NCBI RefSeq assembly: GCF_012275445.1
Contig: NZ_JAAZQK010000005.1
Span: 310,001-374,000 of the forward strand
DNA length: 64,000 nucleotides
Direction: 5' to 3'
Source: Rhizobacter sp. SG703
GTDB taxonomy: Bacteria; Pseudomonadota; Gammaproteobacteria; Burkholderiales; Burkholderiaceae_C
Below the pieces are notes generated by a model, which saw only the letters and a list, made by a program, of their open reading frames with translations, was not told the origin of the DNA and made no database searches. Position 1 is the stretch's first letter. Every line of letters starts with the position of its first letter. The translations under genes and the position numbers were made by a program. Of this stretch, positions 35,644-45,914 are shown one piece after another.

Positions 35644-37800
35644 ATGACCCAACCCACCGACCTCACCCGGCGCGGCTTCCTGCAGAGCTCGGCGCTGACC
35701 AGCGGCGGCCTGATGCTCGGCATCGCGCTGCCCGGTGCCGTCTCCGATGCCAACGCCGCCGGCATGCTGTACACGCCGAATGCCTGGGTGCACATCGCCG
35801 ACGACAACACCATCACGCTGCTGTCGGCCCGCTCCGAGATGGGCCAGGGCGTCTACACCTCGATGCCGATGCTGATCGCCGAGGAACTGGACGTCGACAT
35901 CCGCGCGATCAAGGTCTCGATCGCGCCGCCGAACCAGAAGCTCTACGGCAACGCGCTGCTCGGCGGCCCGCAGCTCACCGGCGGATCGAGCTCGGTGCGC
36001 GACGGCTGGGAGAAGCTGCGCATCGCCGGCGCACAGGTGCGCATGATGCTGATCAGCGCGGCTGCTCAAAAATGGAACATCCCGGAGTCGCAGCTGCGCG
36101 CCGAGAACGGCCGCATCGTCGGCCCGAAGGGTCGCAAGGCGACCTACGGCCAGCTGGCCGCGGCGGCCTCGAAGCTGCCGGTGCCCGACAAGGTGGTGCT
36201 GAAGGACCCGAAGGATTTCAAGATCGTCGGCAAGCCGACGCGCCGGCTCGACACGCCGGCCAAGGTGAACGGCACAGCCGAGTTCGGCATCGACGTGAAG
36301 CTGCCCGGCATGGTCTACGCGTCGCTCGAGCAGTGCCCGGTGATCGGCGGCACGGTGAAGAGCTTCGACGCCGGCAAGGCGAAGGCCATGCCCGGCGTGA
36401 TCGACGTGGTGCAGATCCCGGACGGCGTCGCGATCGTCGCCGACACCTGGTGGCATGCCCGCAAAGCGCGCGAGGGCCTCGCCGTCGTCTGGGACGAAGG
36501 CCCCGGCGCGGCGCTGACGCACACAGCGATGACCGAGGGCACGCGCGCCGCGCTGTCGTCGGGCAAGGTGCTGCCTCTGAAGGCGGTGGGCGATGCCGAT
36601 GCCGAGATCGCGAAGGTGGAGAAGGCGTCCGGCAAGGTGATCCGCGCCGAGTACATGATGCCGCTGCTGTCGCACTCGCCGCTGGAGCCGATGAACTTCA
36701 CCGCGCACGTGCACGACAACCGGGTCGACCTGATCGGCCCGACGCAGTGGCAGGACGCCGCGGCCGCGACGGTCGCCAAGGTGGTCGGTGTGCCGCCGGA
36801 GAACGTCAGCCTGCGCACCACCTTCCTCGGCGGCGGTTTCGGCCGGCGCATCGACATCGACTTCATCATCCAGGCAGCGCAGATCTCGAAGGCGGTCCGC
36901 AAGCCGGTGAAGCTGCTGTGGACGCGCGAAGACGACATGACGCACGACTTCTACCGGCCGCAGTCGGTGCACCAGCTGGCGGCGGCGATCGGACCCGACG
37001 GCAAGCCGACCGCGATGACCTTCCGGATGAGCTCGCAGTCGGTCACCGGCCGGGTGTTCGGGCTGCCGGCCGACGTGCAGGACCCGCTGATGACCGAGGC
37101 GGCAGTGGCCGGCTACGCGGTGCCGGCCTCGCGGCACGACATCGTCAAGCACGATGCGGGCTTGCGCGTCGGCTACTGGCGCTCGGTCAGCCATGCGCTG
37201 AACGCGTTTGCGAACGAGACCTTCATCGACGAGCTGGCGGTCGCGGCGGGGCAGGATCCGCTCGCCTACCGGATGTCGCTGCTGGCCGGCCAGCCGCGCT
37301 TCGCCAACGTGCTGAAGATCGCGACCGACAGGGCCGGCTGGGCCAGTGCGGCACCGGCCGGGCGCTTCCGCGGCATTGCGCTGATGGAGGGCTATGACAC
37401 CTACATGGCCCAGGTCGCCGAGATCTCGGTCGCCAACGGCGAGGTGCAGGTGCACAAGGTGACGGTGGCCGCCGACCTCGGGCGCATGGTCAACCCCGAC
37501 ACGGTGGAGGCGCAGATCCAGTCGAGCATCGTGTTCGGGCTGACGGCCGCTTTGTTCGGCGAGATCACGCTCGAGAAGGGGCGGGTGCAGCAGACCAACT
37601 TCCACCAATACCGGCTGCTGCGGCTGAACGAGGCGCCGGCGATCGACATCACGCTGGTGCCGAGCACCGAGAAGCCGGGCGGCATCGGCGAGCCGGCGAC
37701 CGCGCTGATCGGGCCGGCGGTCGGCAATGCGGTGTTCGCGGCCACCGGCAAGCGGCTGCGCCGGATGCCGTTCACGCCGGAGAACATCCAAAGCGCCTGA
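35644..37800 (+). CDS. iorB: Isoquinoline 1-oxidoreductase beta-like molybdopterin subunit (IorB)
   Basis: 718 residues. A Tat-type signal (TRRGFLQSSALTSGGLMLGI) marks export with cofactor bound. The molybdopterin-binding domains contain LLSARSEMGQGVYTSMPMLI, TTFLGGGFGRRIDIDFI and the C-terminal TEKPGGIGEPATALIGPAVG with the catalytic Glu. With IorA it forms a periplasmic molybdenum hydroxylase using water as the oxygen source. Neither a cytochrome subunit nor an XdhC-like maturation gene lies beside it. Confidence 0.9.
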   Translation: MTQPTDLTRRGFLQSSALTSGGLMLGIALPGAVSDANAAGMLYTPNAWVHIADDNTITLLSARSEMGQGVYTSMPMLIAEELDVDIRAIKVSIAPPNQKLYGNALLGGPQLTGGSSSVRDGWEKLRIAGAQVRMMLISAAAQKWNIPESQLRAENGRIVGPKGRKATYGQLAAAASKLPVPDKVVLKDPKDFKIVGKPTRRLDTPAKVNGTAEFGIDVKLPGMVYASLEQCPVIGGTVKSFDAGKAKAMPGVIDVVQIPDGVAIVADTWWHARKAREGLAVVWDEGPGAALTHTAMTEGTRAALSSGKVLPLKAVGDADAEIAKVEKASGKVIRAEYMMPLLSHSPLEPMNFTAHVHDNRVDLIGPTQWQDAAAATVAKVVGVPPENVSLRTTFLGGGFGRRIDIDFIIQAAQISKAVRKPVKLLWTREDDMTHDFYRPQSVHQLAAAIGPDGKPTAMTFRMSSQSVTGRVFGLPADVQDPLMTEAAVAGYAVPASRHDIVKHDAGLRVGYWRSVSHALNAFANETFIDELAVAAGQDPLAYRMSLLAGQPRFANVLKIATDRAGWASAAPAGRFRGIALMEGYDTYMAQVAEISVANGEVQVHKVTVAADLGRMVNPDTVEAQIQSSIVFGLTAALFGEITLEKGRVQQTNFHQYRLLRLNEAPAIDITLVPSTEKPGGIGEPATALIGPAVGNAVFAATGKRLRRMPFTPENIQSA

Positions 37801-37872
37801 GCGCGCGAGCAACGGGGTGCGGGCGGGGGCGCGGGTATCCTTGCGGGCTCTTCCGAGCCTGCCTGCCGCCCG

Positions 37873-39117
37873 ATGTCGCCGATCCAGAACCGCCCGCTGA
37901 CCGACCTGCCCGAACGCTGCGAGGTGCTCGTCGTCGGGGCGGGCCCGGCCGGCAGTGCGGCGGCGCAGTGGCTGGCGCGGGCCGGTGTCGACGTGGTGCT
38001 GGTCGACCAGCACCGCTTCCCGCGCGACAAGGTCTGCGGCGACGGGCTGATCCCCGATGCGCACGCGGCGCTCGCGCGGCTCGGCGTGCTCGACGAGGTG
38101 ATGGACCAGGCGCAACCGGCGCAGCATGTCGGCTGCATCGGTCCGCGCGGCGGGCGCGTCGACGTGCCGGGCACGCTGGCGGTGCTGCCGCGCCGCGAGC
38201 TCGACCAGATCCTGTGCCGGGCCGCGCTGCGGGCTGGCGCGAAGATGTTTGCCCCGGCCCATTTCGAGGCGACGCTGAACGATGCGCAGGGCCGCGTGAG
38301 CGGCGCCACGCTGAGCCACGGCTCCGACCGGCGCGAGATCCGCGCCCGCTGGGTGCTGCTGGCCACCGGCGCGGTGCCGCAGGCGCTGATCGCCGCGGGT
38401 GTCTGCGAGCGCCAGACGCCGAGCGGCATCGCGATGCGCACCTACATCCGCAACCCGGCGATGGCCGAGCGGCTGCGCGCGCTCGATGTGGTGTGGGACC
38501 GCCGGCTGCGCCCCGGCTACGGCTGGATCTTTCCGTGCCGCGACGGCGTGTTCAACATCGGTGTCGGGGTCGCGAACAGCCACCGCAGCGGGGCCGACGG
38601 CCGGCACCACAAGCTCGACGTGAACCTGCGGCAGATGTTCGCGAGCTTCTGCGAGTTCTACGAACCGGCCCGCGAGCTGCTGGCCGGCGGCGAGCTGCAG
38701 GGCCCGCTGAAGGGCGCGCCGCTGCGCTGCACGCTGAAGGGATCGGCGTTCTCGCGCCCCGGCCTGCTGGTGACCGGCGAGGCGGCCGGCAGCACCTATT
38801 CGTTCACCGGCGAAGGCATCGGCAAGGCGATGGAGACCGGCCTGCTGGCGGCCGAATCGGTGCTGGCCGGACGGCGCGCCGACGATGCCGCGGTGCGCGA
38901 CCGCTACGAGGCGGCGTTGCGCGCGCTGCAGCCGCGCTTCGCGCTGTACGAGCGGGCGAACGGCATCAACGCCCACCCGTGGCTGGCCGACCTCGTGATC
39001 TGGCGCGCGCAGCGCAGTGCTCGGCTGCGCGAGCGCATGAGCGGCGTGCTGAACGAGACCAGCAATCCAGGTACCCTGCTGAGCCTGAAGGGCGTCAAGC
39101 GACTGTTCCTGGAGTAG
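37873..39117 (+). CDS. FAD-dependent oxidoreductase, geranylgeranyl reductase family
   Basis: 414 residues. The N-terminal dinucleotide site is VLVVGAGPAGSAAAQWLARA, followed by DQHRFPRDKVCGDGLIPDAH with the family's CGDG motif, and GWIFPCRDGVFNIGVGV. The second FAD motif is LLVTGEAAGSTYSFTGEGIG. The family reduces isoprenoid double bonds or acts as an oxidase; no isoprenoid genes are nearby, so the role is open. It lies 7 bp before the amidotransferase gene and may be cotranscribed with it. Confidence 0.85.
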   Translation: MSPIQNRPLTDLPERCEVLVVGAGPAGSAAAQWLARAGVDVVLVDQHRFPRDKVCGDGLIPDAHAALARLGVLDEVMDQAQPAQHVGCIGPRGGRVDVPGTLAVLPRRELDQILCRAALRAGAKMFAPAHFEATLNDAQGRVSGATLSHGSDRREIRARWVLLATGAVPQALIAAGVCERQTPSGIAMRTYIRNPAMAERLRALDVVWDRRLRPGYGWIFPCRDGVFNIGVGVANSHRSGADGRHHKLDVNLRQMFASFCEFYEPARELLAGGELQGPLKGAPLRCTLKGSAFSRPGLLVTGEAAGSTYSFTGEGIGKAMETGLLAAESVLAGRRADDAAVRDRYEAALRALQPRFALYERANGINAHPWLADLVIWRAQRSARLRERMSGVLNETSNPGTLLSLKGVKRLFLE

Positions 39118-39124
39118 CAACGTT

Positions 39125-39883
39125 ATGTGCCAGCTGCTGGGCATGAATGCCAACGTGCCGACCGACCTGATGTTCAGCTTCACCGGCTTCTCGACGCGGG
39201 CGGAGGAGCACAAGGACGGCTTCGGCATCGCGTTCTTCGAAGGTGCGGGCACGCGGCTGTTCGTCGATGCGCAGAGCGCGCGGCTGTCGCCGGTGGCCGA
39301 GATGGTCCGGCACTACCCGATCCGCAGCCACAACGTCATCGCGCACATCCGCAAGGCGACGCAGGGGGTGGTGGCGCTGGAGAACACCCACCCGTTCGTG
39401 CGCGAGCTGTGGGGCCGCTACTGGGTATTCGCCCACAACGGCGACCTGAAGGACTACCAGCCGCGGCTGCATGCGGCGTTCCACCCGGTGGGCAGCACCG
39501 ACAGCGAGCGCGCGTTCTGCTGGTTGATGCAGGAGCTCTCGAAGGCGCATGCCGACCTGCCGCCGGTCGGCGAGCTGACGGCGACGCTGGCCGAGCTGGT
39601 GCCGCGCATCGCGGCGCACGGCAGCTTCAACTTCATGCTGAGCAACGGCCAGGCGCTGTGGGCGCATTGCTCGACGAAGCTGAGCTGGCTGGTGCGCGAG
39701 CACCCGTTCCGCAAGGCGCGGCTGCAGGACGAAGACATCAGCGTCGACTTCGCCGAGCTGACGACGCAGGCCGATCGCGTCGCGGTGGTGGTGACCGAGC
39801 CGTTGACGGCGGACGAGGCGTGGCGGGCGTTCGCGCCGGGGGAGTTGAAGGTGTTCGTGAACGGGGCGGTGGTGGAGCGCTGA
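39125..39883 (+). CDS. Class II glutamine amidotransferase (YafJ-like)
   Basis: 252 residues. The N-terminal nucleophile is Cys2 (MCQLLGMNANVPTDLMFSFT), with the class II pattern DGFGIAFFEG, HIRKATQGVV and FAHNGDLKDY. It hydrolyses glutamine or a related amide in the cytoplasm; no synthase domain is attached. The E. coli homologue YafJ has no firmly known substrate. It ends near a large imperfect palindrome. Confidence 0.88.
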   Translation: MCQLLGMNANVPTDLMFSFTGFSTRAEEHKDGFGIAFFEGAGTRLFVDAQSARLSPVAEMVRHYPIRSHNVIAHIRKATQGVVALENTHPFVRELWGRYWVFAHNGDLKDYQPRLHAAFHPVGSTDSERAFCWLMQELSKAHADLPPVGELTATLAELVPRIAAHGSFNFMLSNGQALWAHCSTKLSWLVREHPFRKARLQDEDISVDFAELTTQADRVAVVVTEPLTADEAWRAFAPGELKVFVNGAVVER

Positions 39884-39917
39884 ACGAGCCTCAACTGTCC
39901 GGGCGCGTCGCACACAT

Positions 39918-40014
39918 CCGTTCGCCCTGAGCAGGGACCGAGCTTGTCGAGGGCCCGTCCGTCGAAGGGTGTTTTCAGAGGCGCACGGGACTTCGACAAG
40001 CTCAGTCCGAACGG
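39918..40014. repeat. 97-bp REP-like palindrome between convergent genes
   Basis: Outer arms CCGTTCG (39918-39924) and CGAACGG (40008-40014), inner arms GAGCTTGTCGA (39940-39950) and TCGACAAGCTC (39993-40003). Sequences of this kind occur as dispersed intergenic repeats in Burkholderiales and other proteobacteria. It sits between the convergent amidotransferase and ABC ATPase genes and may end both transcripts. Confidence 0.65.
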
Positions 40015-40056
40015 TTTTCTTCGTGAACGTCGCGCGCGGTCATGGGCTTGGGATGC

Positions 40057-41220
<1,164 letters not shown>

Positions 41221-41223
41221 GGA

Positions 41224-42141
41224 TCAACCCTTCACGGCACCAGCCGCAATGCCGCGCACGAACCAGCGGCCTGAAATGAGATAGATGGCCAGCGGAACCA
41301 GCGAGGTGAGCACGGTGGCCGCCATGTTCACGTTGTACAGGCGCTCGCCGGTGGTCGTGTTGATCACGTTGTTCAGCTGCACCGTCATCGGCAGGTTGTC
41401 GCGGCCGGCGAACACCAGCCCGAGGATGAAGTCGTTCCAGATCGCCGTCACCTGCATGATCACCGCGACGATGATGATCGGCGTGGCCATCGGCAGCATC
41501 AGCTGGAAGAAGATCCGGAAGAAGCCGCCGCCGTCGATGCGCGCCGCCTTGAACAGCTCGCCCGGCACCGACGCGTAGTAGTTGCGGAAGAGCAGCGTCA
41601 TCACCGGCATGCCGAAGATGGTGTGGATCAGCACGATGCCGGGCAGGCTGCTGAAGATGCCGGCCGCCGCGAACGCGCGCACCAGCGGGAACATCACCAC
41701 CTGGTAGGGCACGAAGGCGCCGATCATCAGCACGCCGAACAGCAGGTTCGCACCGCGCGCGCGCCAGAACGACAGCGCGTAGCCGTTCAGCGCACCGAAG
41801 AAGATCGAGATCACCGTGCTCGGCAGCACGATCTTCACCGAGTTCCAGAAGCCGACCTGGATGCCGCTGCAATCGAGGCCGGTGCAGGCCTGCGACCAGG
41901 CGGCGATCCACGGCTCGATGGTCCAGGCGTTCGGCAGCGCGAACAGGTTGCCGAGGCGGATTTCGCCCATCGGCTTCACCGAGGTGACGAGCATCACGTA
42001 CAGCGGCAGCAGGAAGAACGCTGCGCCGGTCAGCAGGAAGGCGTAGACGCCGATGCGTGCCGGCGTGACGCGCGGCGGGCGCTTCGAGCGCACGCGCGGC
42101 AGGCCGGCCGCCGCGGGCAGGGCAGAGGAGGGTGTCGACAT
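41224..42141 (-). CDS. Carbohydrate ABC transporter permease (MalG type)
   Basis: 305 residues with six membrane helices. The EAA loop is FKAARIDGGGFFRIFFQLML; the C-terminus LISGRWFVRGIAAGAVKG is typical of CUT1 MalG-like subunits. It pairs with the MalF-like permease upstream; its ATG overlaps that gene's TGA by one base (TGATG). Substrate is inferred from the GH1/GH128 neighbours to be a beta-glucan oligosaccharide. Confidence 0.92.
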   Translation of the reverse strand: MSTPSSALPAAAGLPRVRSKRPPRVTPARIGVYAFLLTGAAFFLLPLYVMLVTSVKPMGEIRLGNLFALPNAWTIEPWIAAWSQACTGLDCSGIQVGFWNSVKIVLPSTVISIFFGALNGYALSFWRARGANLLFGVLMIGAFVPYQVVMFPLVRAFAAAGIFSSLPGIVLIHTIFGMPVMTLLFRNYYASVPGELFKAARIDGGGFFRIFFQLMLPMATPIIIVAVIMQVTAIWNDFILGLVFAGRDNLPMTVQLNNVINTTTGERLYNVNMAATVLTSLVPLAIYLISGRWFVRGIAAGAVKG

Positions 42142-43037
42142 CAGGCTTCCCGGGCGTTGCGGTTGGCGCGGCTGCGTGCATACAGCCACGGCGTGATCAC
42201 GGCCAGCACCGTCAGCAGCATCACCGTGCTCGCGGCCGACGCGAGGCCGATGTTGGCGCGGCCGAACAGGTAGTCCATGATGAACTTGGCCGGCACCTCG
42301 CTCGCGATGCCGGGGCCGCCCTGGGTCATCGCGATCACCGCGTCGTAGACCTTCACGACGCCGACCGACAGCAGCACCAGCGCGGTCGCGAAGGACGGCC
42401 CGAGCTGCGGCAGCACGATGCTCGCGTAGACGCGCCAGCGTGGGATGCCGTCGATGCGCGCGGCCTTCCACATCTCTTCGTCGACGCCGCGCAGCCCGGC
42501 CAGCATCAGCGCCATCACCAGGCCCGAGGCCTGCCACACCGCGGCGATCACCACGGTGTAGATGACCTTGTCCTGGCTGACGATCCAGTCGAAGCTGAAG
42601 TTCTCGAAGCCCCAGCCGCGCACCGTGGTCTGCAGGCCGAGCTCCGGGTTCAGGATCCACTGCCACACCAGCCCGGTCGCGACGAAGCTCATCGCGTAGG
42701 GGTAGAGGAAGACGGTGCGCAGCACGCTCTCGCCGGCCACCTTCTGGTCGATGAAGACCGCCAGCAGGAAGCCGATCACCAGGCAGGCCAGGATGAACAG
42801 CACGCCGAAGATCAGCACGTTGTGCACCGAGACCATCCAGCGCTCGCTGGCGAACAACCGCTCGTACTGCGCGAGCCCGACGAAGCTGTCGCTCGGGAAG
42901 GTGCGCGAGTTGCTCAGCGAGATGCGCACCGACCACAGCACCGTGCCGATGTAGGCGAACAGCACCGTGGCGGCCATCGGCAGCAGCGCCGCGTAGACCG
43001 ACCAGTGTTGCCGCAGTCGGCTGCGCCCGACTTCCAT
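42141..43037 (-). CDS. Carbohydrate ABC transporter permease (MalF type)
   Basis: 298 residues from the ATG at 43037, six helices starting WSVYAALLPMAATVLFAYIG. The EAA loop is WKAARIDGIPRWRVYASIVL. It forms the heterodimeric membrane channel with the MalG-like partner. A longer open frame would start at 43103 inside the terminator hairpin upstream, so the ATG at 43037 is preferred. A strong terminator separates it from the binding-protein gene. Confidence 0.92.
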   Translation of the reverse strand: MEVGRSRLRQHWSVYAALLPMAATVLFAYIGTVLWSVRISLSNSRTFPSDSFVGLAQYERLFASERWMVSVHNVLIFGVLFILACLVIGFLLAVFIDQKVAGESVLRTVFLYPYAMSFVATGLVWQWILNPELGLQTTVRGWGFENFSFDWIVSQDKVIYTVVIAAVWQASGLVMALMLAGLRGVDEEMWKAARIDGIPRWRVYASIVLPQLGPSFATALVLLSVGVVKVYDAVIAMTQGGPGIASEVPAKFIMDYLFGRANIGLASAASTVMLLTVLAVITPWLYARSRANRNAREA

Positions 43038-43078
43038 CGTGGAATCCTCAAAACCTTGCCAAGGCGGCAAGGGTAGAC

Positions 43079-43106
43079 AAAAAAACGGTGGGCCGCAGCC
43101 CACCGT
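43079..43106 (-). terminator. Intrinsic terminator between binding-protein and permease genes
   Basis: Read leftward, a perfect 9-bp stem (ACGGTGGGC with GCCCACCGT, loop of 4) is followed by seven T residues (A-tract at 43079-43085 on the plus strand). This is the strongest rho-independent terminator in the window. It lies 34 bp after the binding-protein stop and should let that gene be expressed above the permeases. Confidence 0.9.
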
Positions 43107-43139
43107 GGGATGACGCCTGGGTCGGATCGACCCGCCGGG

Positions 43140-44375
43140 TCAGGTCTTCAGCGCGACGGCGAGTGCCTTCGCGGCGTCGTCGACCGACTGGTTGGTGTTC
43201 CACAGCTTGGTCAGCACGTCCTGCACGGCGCCGATGGTGTCGGGCGTCGCGAGCATTTCCGAATCCGGCAGCTGGCGCGAGGCGTCCTTCATGATGGCAA
43301 CGCCGGTTTGCGCGCAGATGTCCATCTTCGAGGTGTCGACGTCGGTGCGGATCGGGATCGAGCCCTTCTTGTTGTTGAAGGCGACCTGCGCGGCCGGCGA
43401 GGTCATCGTCGTCGCGAGCAGCTTCTGCGCCTTGATCGCATCGGCATTGGTCGTCTTCGGGAACACGAACACGTCGCCGGCGACGATGTACGGCGACTTC
43501 GGCCCGAAGCCCGGGAAGCAGCCGAACTCCTTGCCGGCCGTCTGGTTGGCGGCCTGGAACTCGCCCTTCGCCCAGTCGCCCATGATCTGCACGCCGGCCT
43601 TGCCGGAGATCACCATCGCGGTCGCGTCGTTCCAGTTGCGGCCCGGCGAGCCGGCGTCGACATAGTTGTGCAGGCGCTTGAAGGTGGCGAGCACCTTCTT
43701 GAACGGCTCGCTGGTGACCAGCGCGCTGTCCTTGTCGCGGTAGAACTTCAGGAACATCTCCGGGCCGCCGACGTGCGCCAGCACGGCGTTGAACGTGATG
43801 CGCTCCTGCCACGACTGGCCGCCCAGTGCCAGCGGTACCAGGCCGGCGGCCTTCAGCTTGTCGAGGTCGGCGAAGAATTCGTCGATGGTCTTCGGCTCGT
43901 CCTTGATGCCGGCTTTCGCGAACGCGGCCTTCGAGTACCAGAACCAGGCGGGCATGTGCACGTTGACCGGCACCGCGTAGTAGTGGCCCTTCACCTTGAC
44001 GGTGTTCAGCACCGGCTGCGGCAGGATCTTGTCCCAGTTCTCCTTCGCGGCGACCTCGTCCAGGTCGGCCAGCTTGCCTTCGGCGACGATGTCGTGGAAC
44101 TGCTTCGAGGTGTTGAACTGCGCGGCGGTCGGCGGGTTGCCGCCGACGATGCGGTTGATGGCCGCGGCGCGCGCGTTGTCGGCGCCGGCCACGGCGCTGT
44201 CGACCCAGGTGCCGCCGGCCGCCTTGTAGGCGTTCGCGAATTCCTTGATGGCGGCCGATTCGCCGCCCGAGGTCCACCAGTGGATCACCTCGGCCTTGAC
44301 CTGGGCCTGAACGGTGCCCAGTGCGCCGAAGCCCACGACCATGCCGGCGAGAACTGCCTTCAATTGAAACGCCAT
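43140..44375 (-). CDS. Sugar ABC transporter substrate-binding protein (CUT1)
   Basis: 411 residues. A signal peptide (LKAVLAGMVVGFGALGTVQA) is followed by VIHWWTSGGESAAIKEFANA, typical of CUT1 binding proteins such as glucoside or maltose binders. It captures oligosaccharides in the periplasm for the permeases downstream. The ATG at 44375 gives the signal peptide; the open frame to 44474 adds nothing useful. GH1 lies 95 bp upstream on the same strand. Likely ligands are laminaribiose or short beta-1,3-glucans (inference). Confidence 0.9.
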   Translation of the reverse strand: MAFQLKAVLAGMVVGFGALGTVQAQVKAEVIHWWTSGGESAAIKEFANAYKAAGGTWVDSAVAGADNARAAAINRIVGGNPPTAAQFNTSKQFHDIVAEGKLADLDEVAAKENWDKILPQPVLNTVKVKGHYYAVPVNVHMPAWFWYSKAAFAKAGIKDEPKTIDEFFADLDKLKAAGLVPLALGGQSWQERITFNAVLAHVGGPEMFLKFYRDKDSALVTSEPFKKVLATFKRLHNYVDAGSPGRNWNDATAMVISGKAGVQIMGDWAKGEFQAANQTAGKEFGCFPGFGPKSPYIVAGDVFVFPKTTNADAIKAQKLLATTMTSPAAQVAFNNKKGSIPIRTDVDTSKMDICAQTGVAIMKDASRQLPDSEMLATPDTIGAVQDVLTKLWNTNQSVDDAAKALAVALKT

Positions 44376-44470
44376 GTCTGTCTCCTGTGGTGAAACTCGA
44401 GCACTCCGGCTCATTGGGGGGTGAACAACCCGGCTCCCCGGGTGACTCGGTGAAACGCTGCAGCCTCGAT

Positions 44471-45850
44471 TCAAGCGGACGACTGTCTCGCCTTCATGAA
44501 AGCCTGCACGACGCGGCCGCTGTCCTTCCAGGTGCGCGCCTGGGTCTCGTAGTCGACGTGGACGATGCCGAAGCGGCGTTCATACCCATACGCCCATTCG
44601 AAATTGTCCAGCAGCGACCAGATGAAATACCCGCGAATATCCACGCCGTGGCGCATCGCGTCGTCGACCGCCAGCAGGTGGCGGCCGATGAAACTGATGC
44701 GCGACGGATCGGCGACGCGTCCGTCGACGACCTTGTCGTCCGACGCCATGCCATTTTCGGTGATGTAGATCGGCGGCAGGTTCCGGTAGCTGGCGTGGAA
44801 ACCCTTCAGCAAGCGGGCCAGCCCCTGCGGATACACCTCCCAGCCCATTTGCGTGCGCTCGACGCCGGGCATGTCGGTTTCGATGAAACCATGCCGGCCG
44901 TCGCTCTTCACCTGCGTGCGGAAGTAATAGTTGATGCCGAGGAAATCGAGCGGCGCGGCGATTGTCTGCATGTCGCCGTCGAGCACCAGCGGCTCGGCGC
45001 CGGGCCACAGCCGCCACAGGTCGGCCGGGTAGCTGCCCTTCAGCAGCGGGTCGAGGATCCAGTGGTTGTGCTGCACCTCGAACAGGTAGGCGGCGTCCTG
45101 GTCCTGCGGCGACGGCGTCTCGGCCACCGCGGCGCCGACGTTGGCGACGATGCCGACCTGCGCGCCCGGGTCGTTGCGGCGCAGGACGGCCACCGCGGTG
45201 CCGTGCGCCAGCAGCAGGTGGTGCATCGCCTGCGTCGCGTAGCGCAGGTTCTGGCGGCCCGGCGCATGGCGGCCGACGGCGTAGCCCAGGAAGGCCGAGC
45301 ACCACGGCTCGTTCAGCGTGGCCCAGGCGGTCACCAGGCCCTTGAACTCGCGGCTCACCAGGTCGGCGTATTCGGCAAAGTGGTAGACCACCTCGCGGTT
45401 GGTCCAGCCGCCGCGGTCCTCGATCCACTGCGGCAGGTCCCAGTGGTACAGCGTCACGTAGGTCTGGATGCCCTTGGCCTTCAGCGCCTCCAGCAGCCGC
45501 TTGTAGAAGGCCAGGCCCTTCGGGTTCGGCCGGTTGTTCGCGTCCATTACGCGCGGCCAGGCGATCGACAGGCGATACGCCTGCACGCCCAGTTCCTCGA
45601 TGATTTCCAGGTCCTGCGGCCAGCGGTGGTAGTGGTCGCAGGCAAACTCGCCGGTGTCCCCGTTCAATACCATGCCGGGGGTGTTCGAATAGGTATCCCA
45701 GATCGACGGGATGCGGTCGTCTTCATGAATGGCGCCTTCGATCTGATAAGACGCCGTGGCAGTACCGAACAGAAAGTCGGGCGACCAGAGCCTGGAATCC
45801 GCGGGAATCTCCAACTGCGCTGCACTGTACTTCGCCGAATTCGTACTCAC
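44471..45850 (-). CDS. GH1 beta-glucosidase
   Basis: 459 residues, normal GH1 length. FLFGTATASYQIEGA opens the barrel; the acid/base Glu is in WATLNEPW (about residue 181) and the nucleophile in YITENG (residue 365). No signal peptide, so it acts in the cytoplasm on imported beta-glucosides. The GTG at 45850 has AAAGG 6 bp upstream; an open frame to 45964 would cross the LacI-type operator and is rejected. It is first in the operon with the ABC importer. Confidence 0.93.
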   Translation of the reverse strand: MSTNSAKYSAAQLEIPADSRLWSPDFLFGTATASYQIEGAIHEDDRIPSIWDTYSNTPGMVLNGDTGEFACDHYHRWPQDLEIIEELGVQAYRLSIAWPRVMDANNRPNPKGLAFYKRLLEALKAKGIQTYVTLYHWDLPQWIEDRGGWTNREVVYHFAEYADLVSREFKGLVTAWATLNEPWCSAFLGYAVGRHAPGRQNLRYATQAMHHLLLAHGTAVAVLRRNDPGAQVGIVANVGAAVAETPSPQDQDAAYLFEVQHNHWILDPLLKGSYPADLWRLWPGAEPLVLDGDMQTIAAPLDFLGINYYFRTQVKSDGRHGFIETDMPGVERTQMGWEVYPQGLARLLKGFHASYRNLPPIYITENGMASDDKVVDGRVADPSRISFIGRHLLAVDDAMRHGVDIRGYFIWSLLDNFEWAYGYERRFGIVHVDYETQARTWKDSGRVVQAFMKARQSSA

Positions 45851-45873
45851 TCCACACCTTTCGCAACTGCTGC

Positions 45874-45904
45874 TTGACTTGACGGATCGTCCAGGCACTA
45901 CAAT
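45874..45904 (+). promoter_or_regulatory. Sigma-70-like promoter reading toward lacI
   Basis: TTGACT (45874-45879) and TACAAT (45899-45904) with a 19-bp spacer; TTGACG at 45879-45884 is an alternative -35 but with only 14 bp. The LacI-type operator begins 10 bp after the -10 element, so a bound repressor would block it. Assignment is moderate because the spacing is not ideal. Confidence 0.4.
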
Positions 45905-45914
45905 GCCAGCCCAA

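Noticed and set aside
35593-39252. A 1219-residue open frame on the minus strand
   Set aside because: It lies opposite iorA, iorB, the oxidoreductase and the amidotransferase gene, and its translation is low-complexity His/Arg-rich.
43038-43103. Longer MalF-type permease N-terminus
   Set aside because: The extra codons fall within the terminator hairpin and do not look like a permease start.
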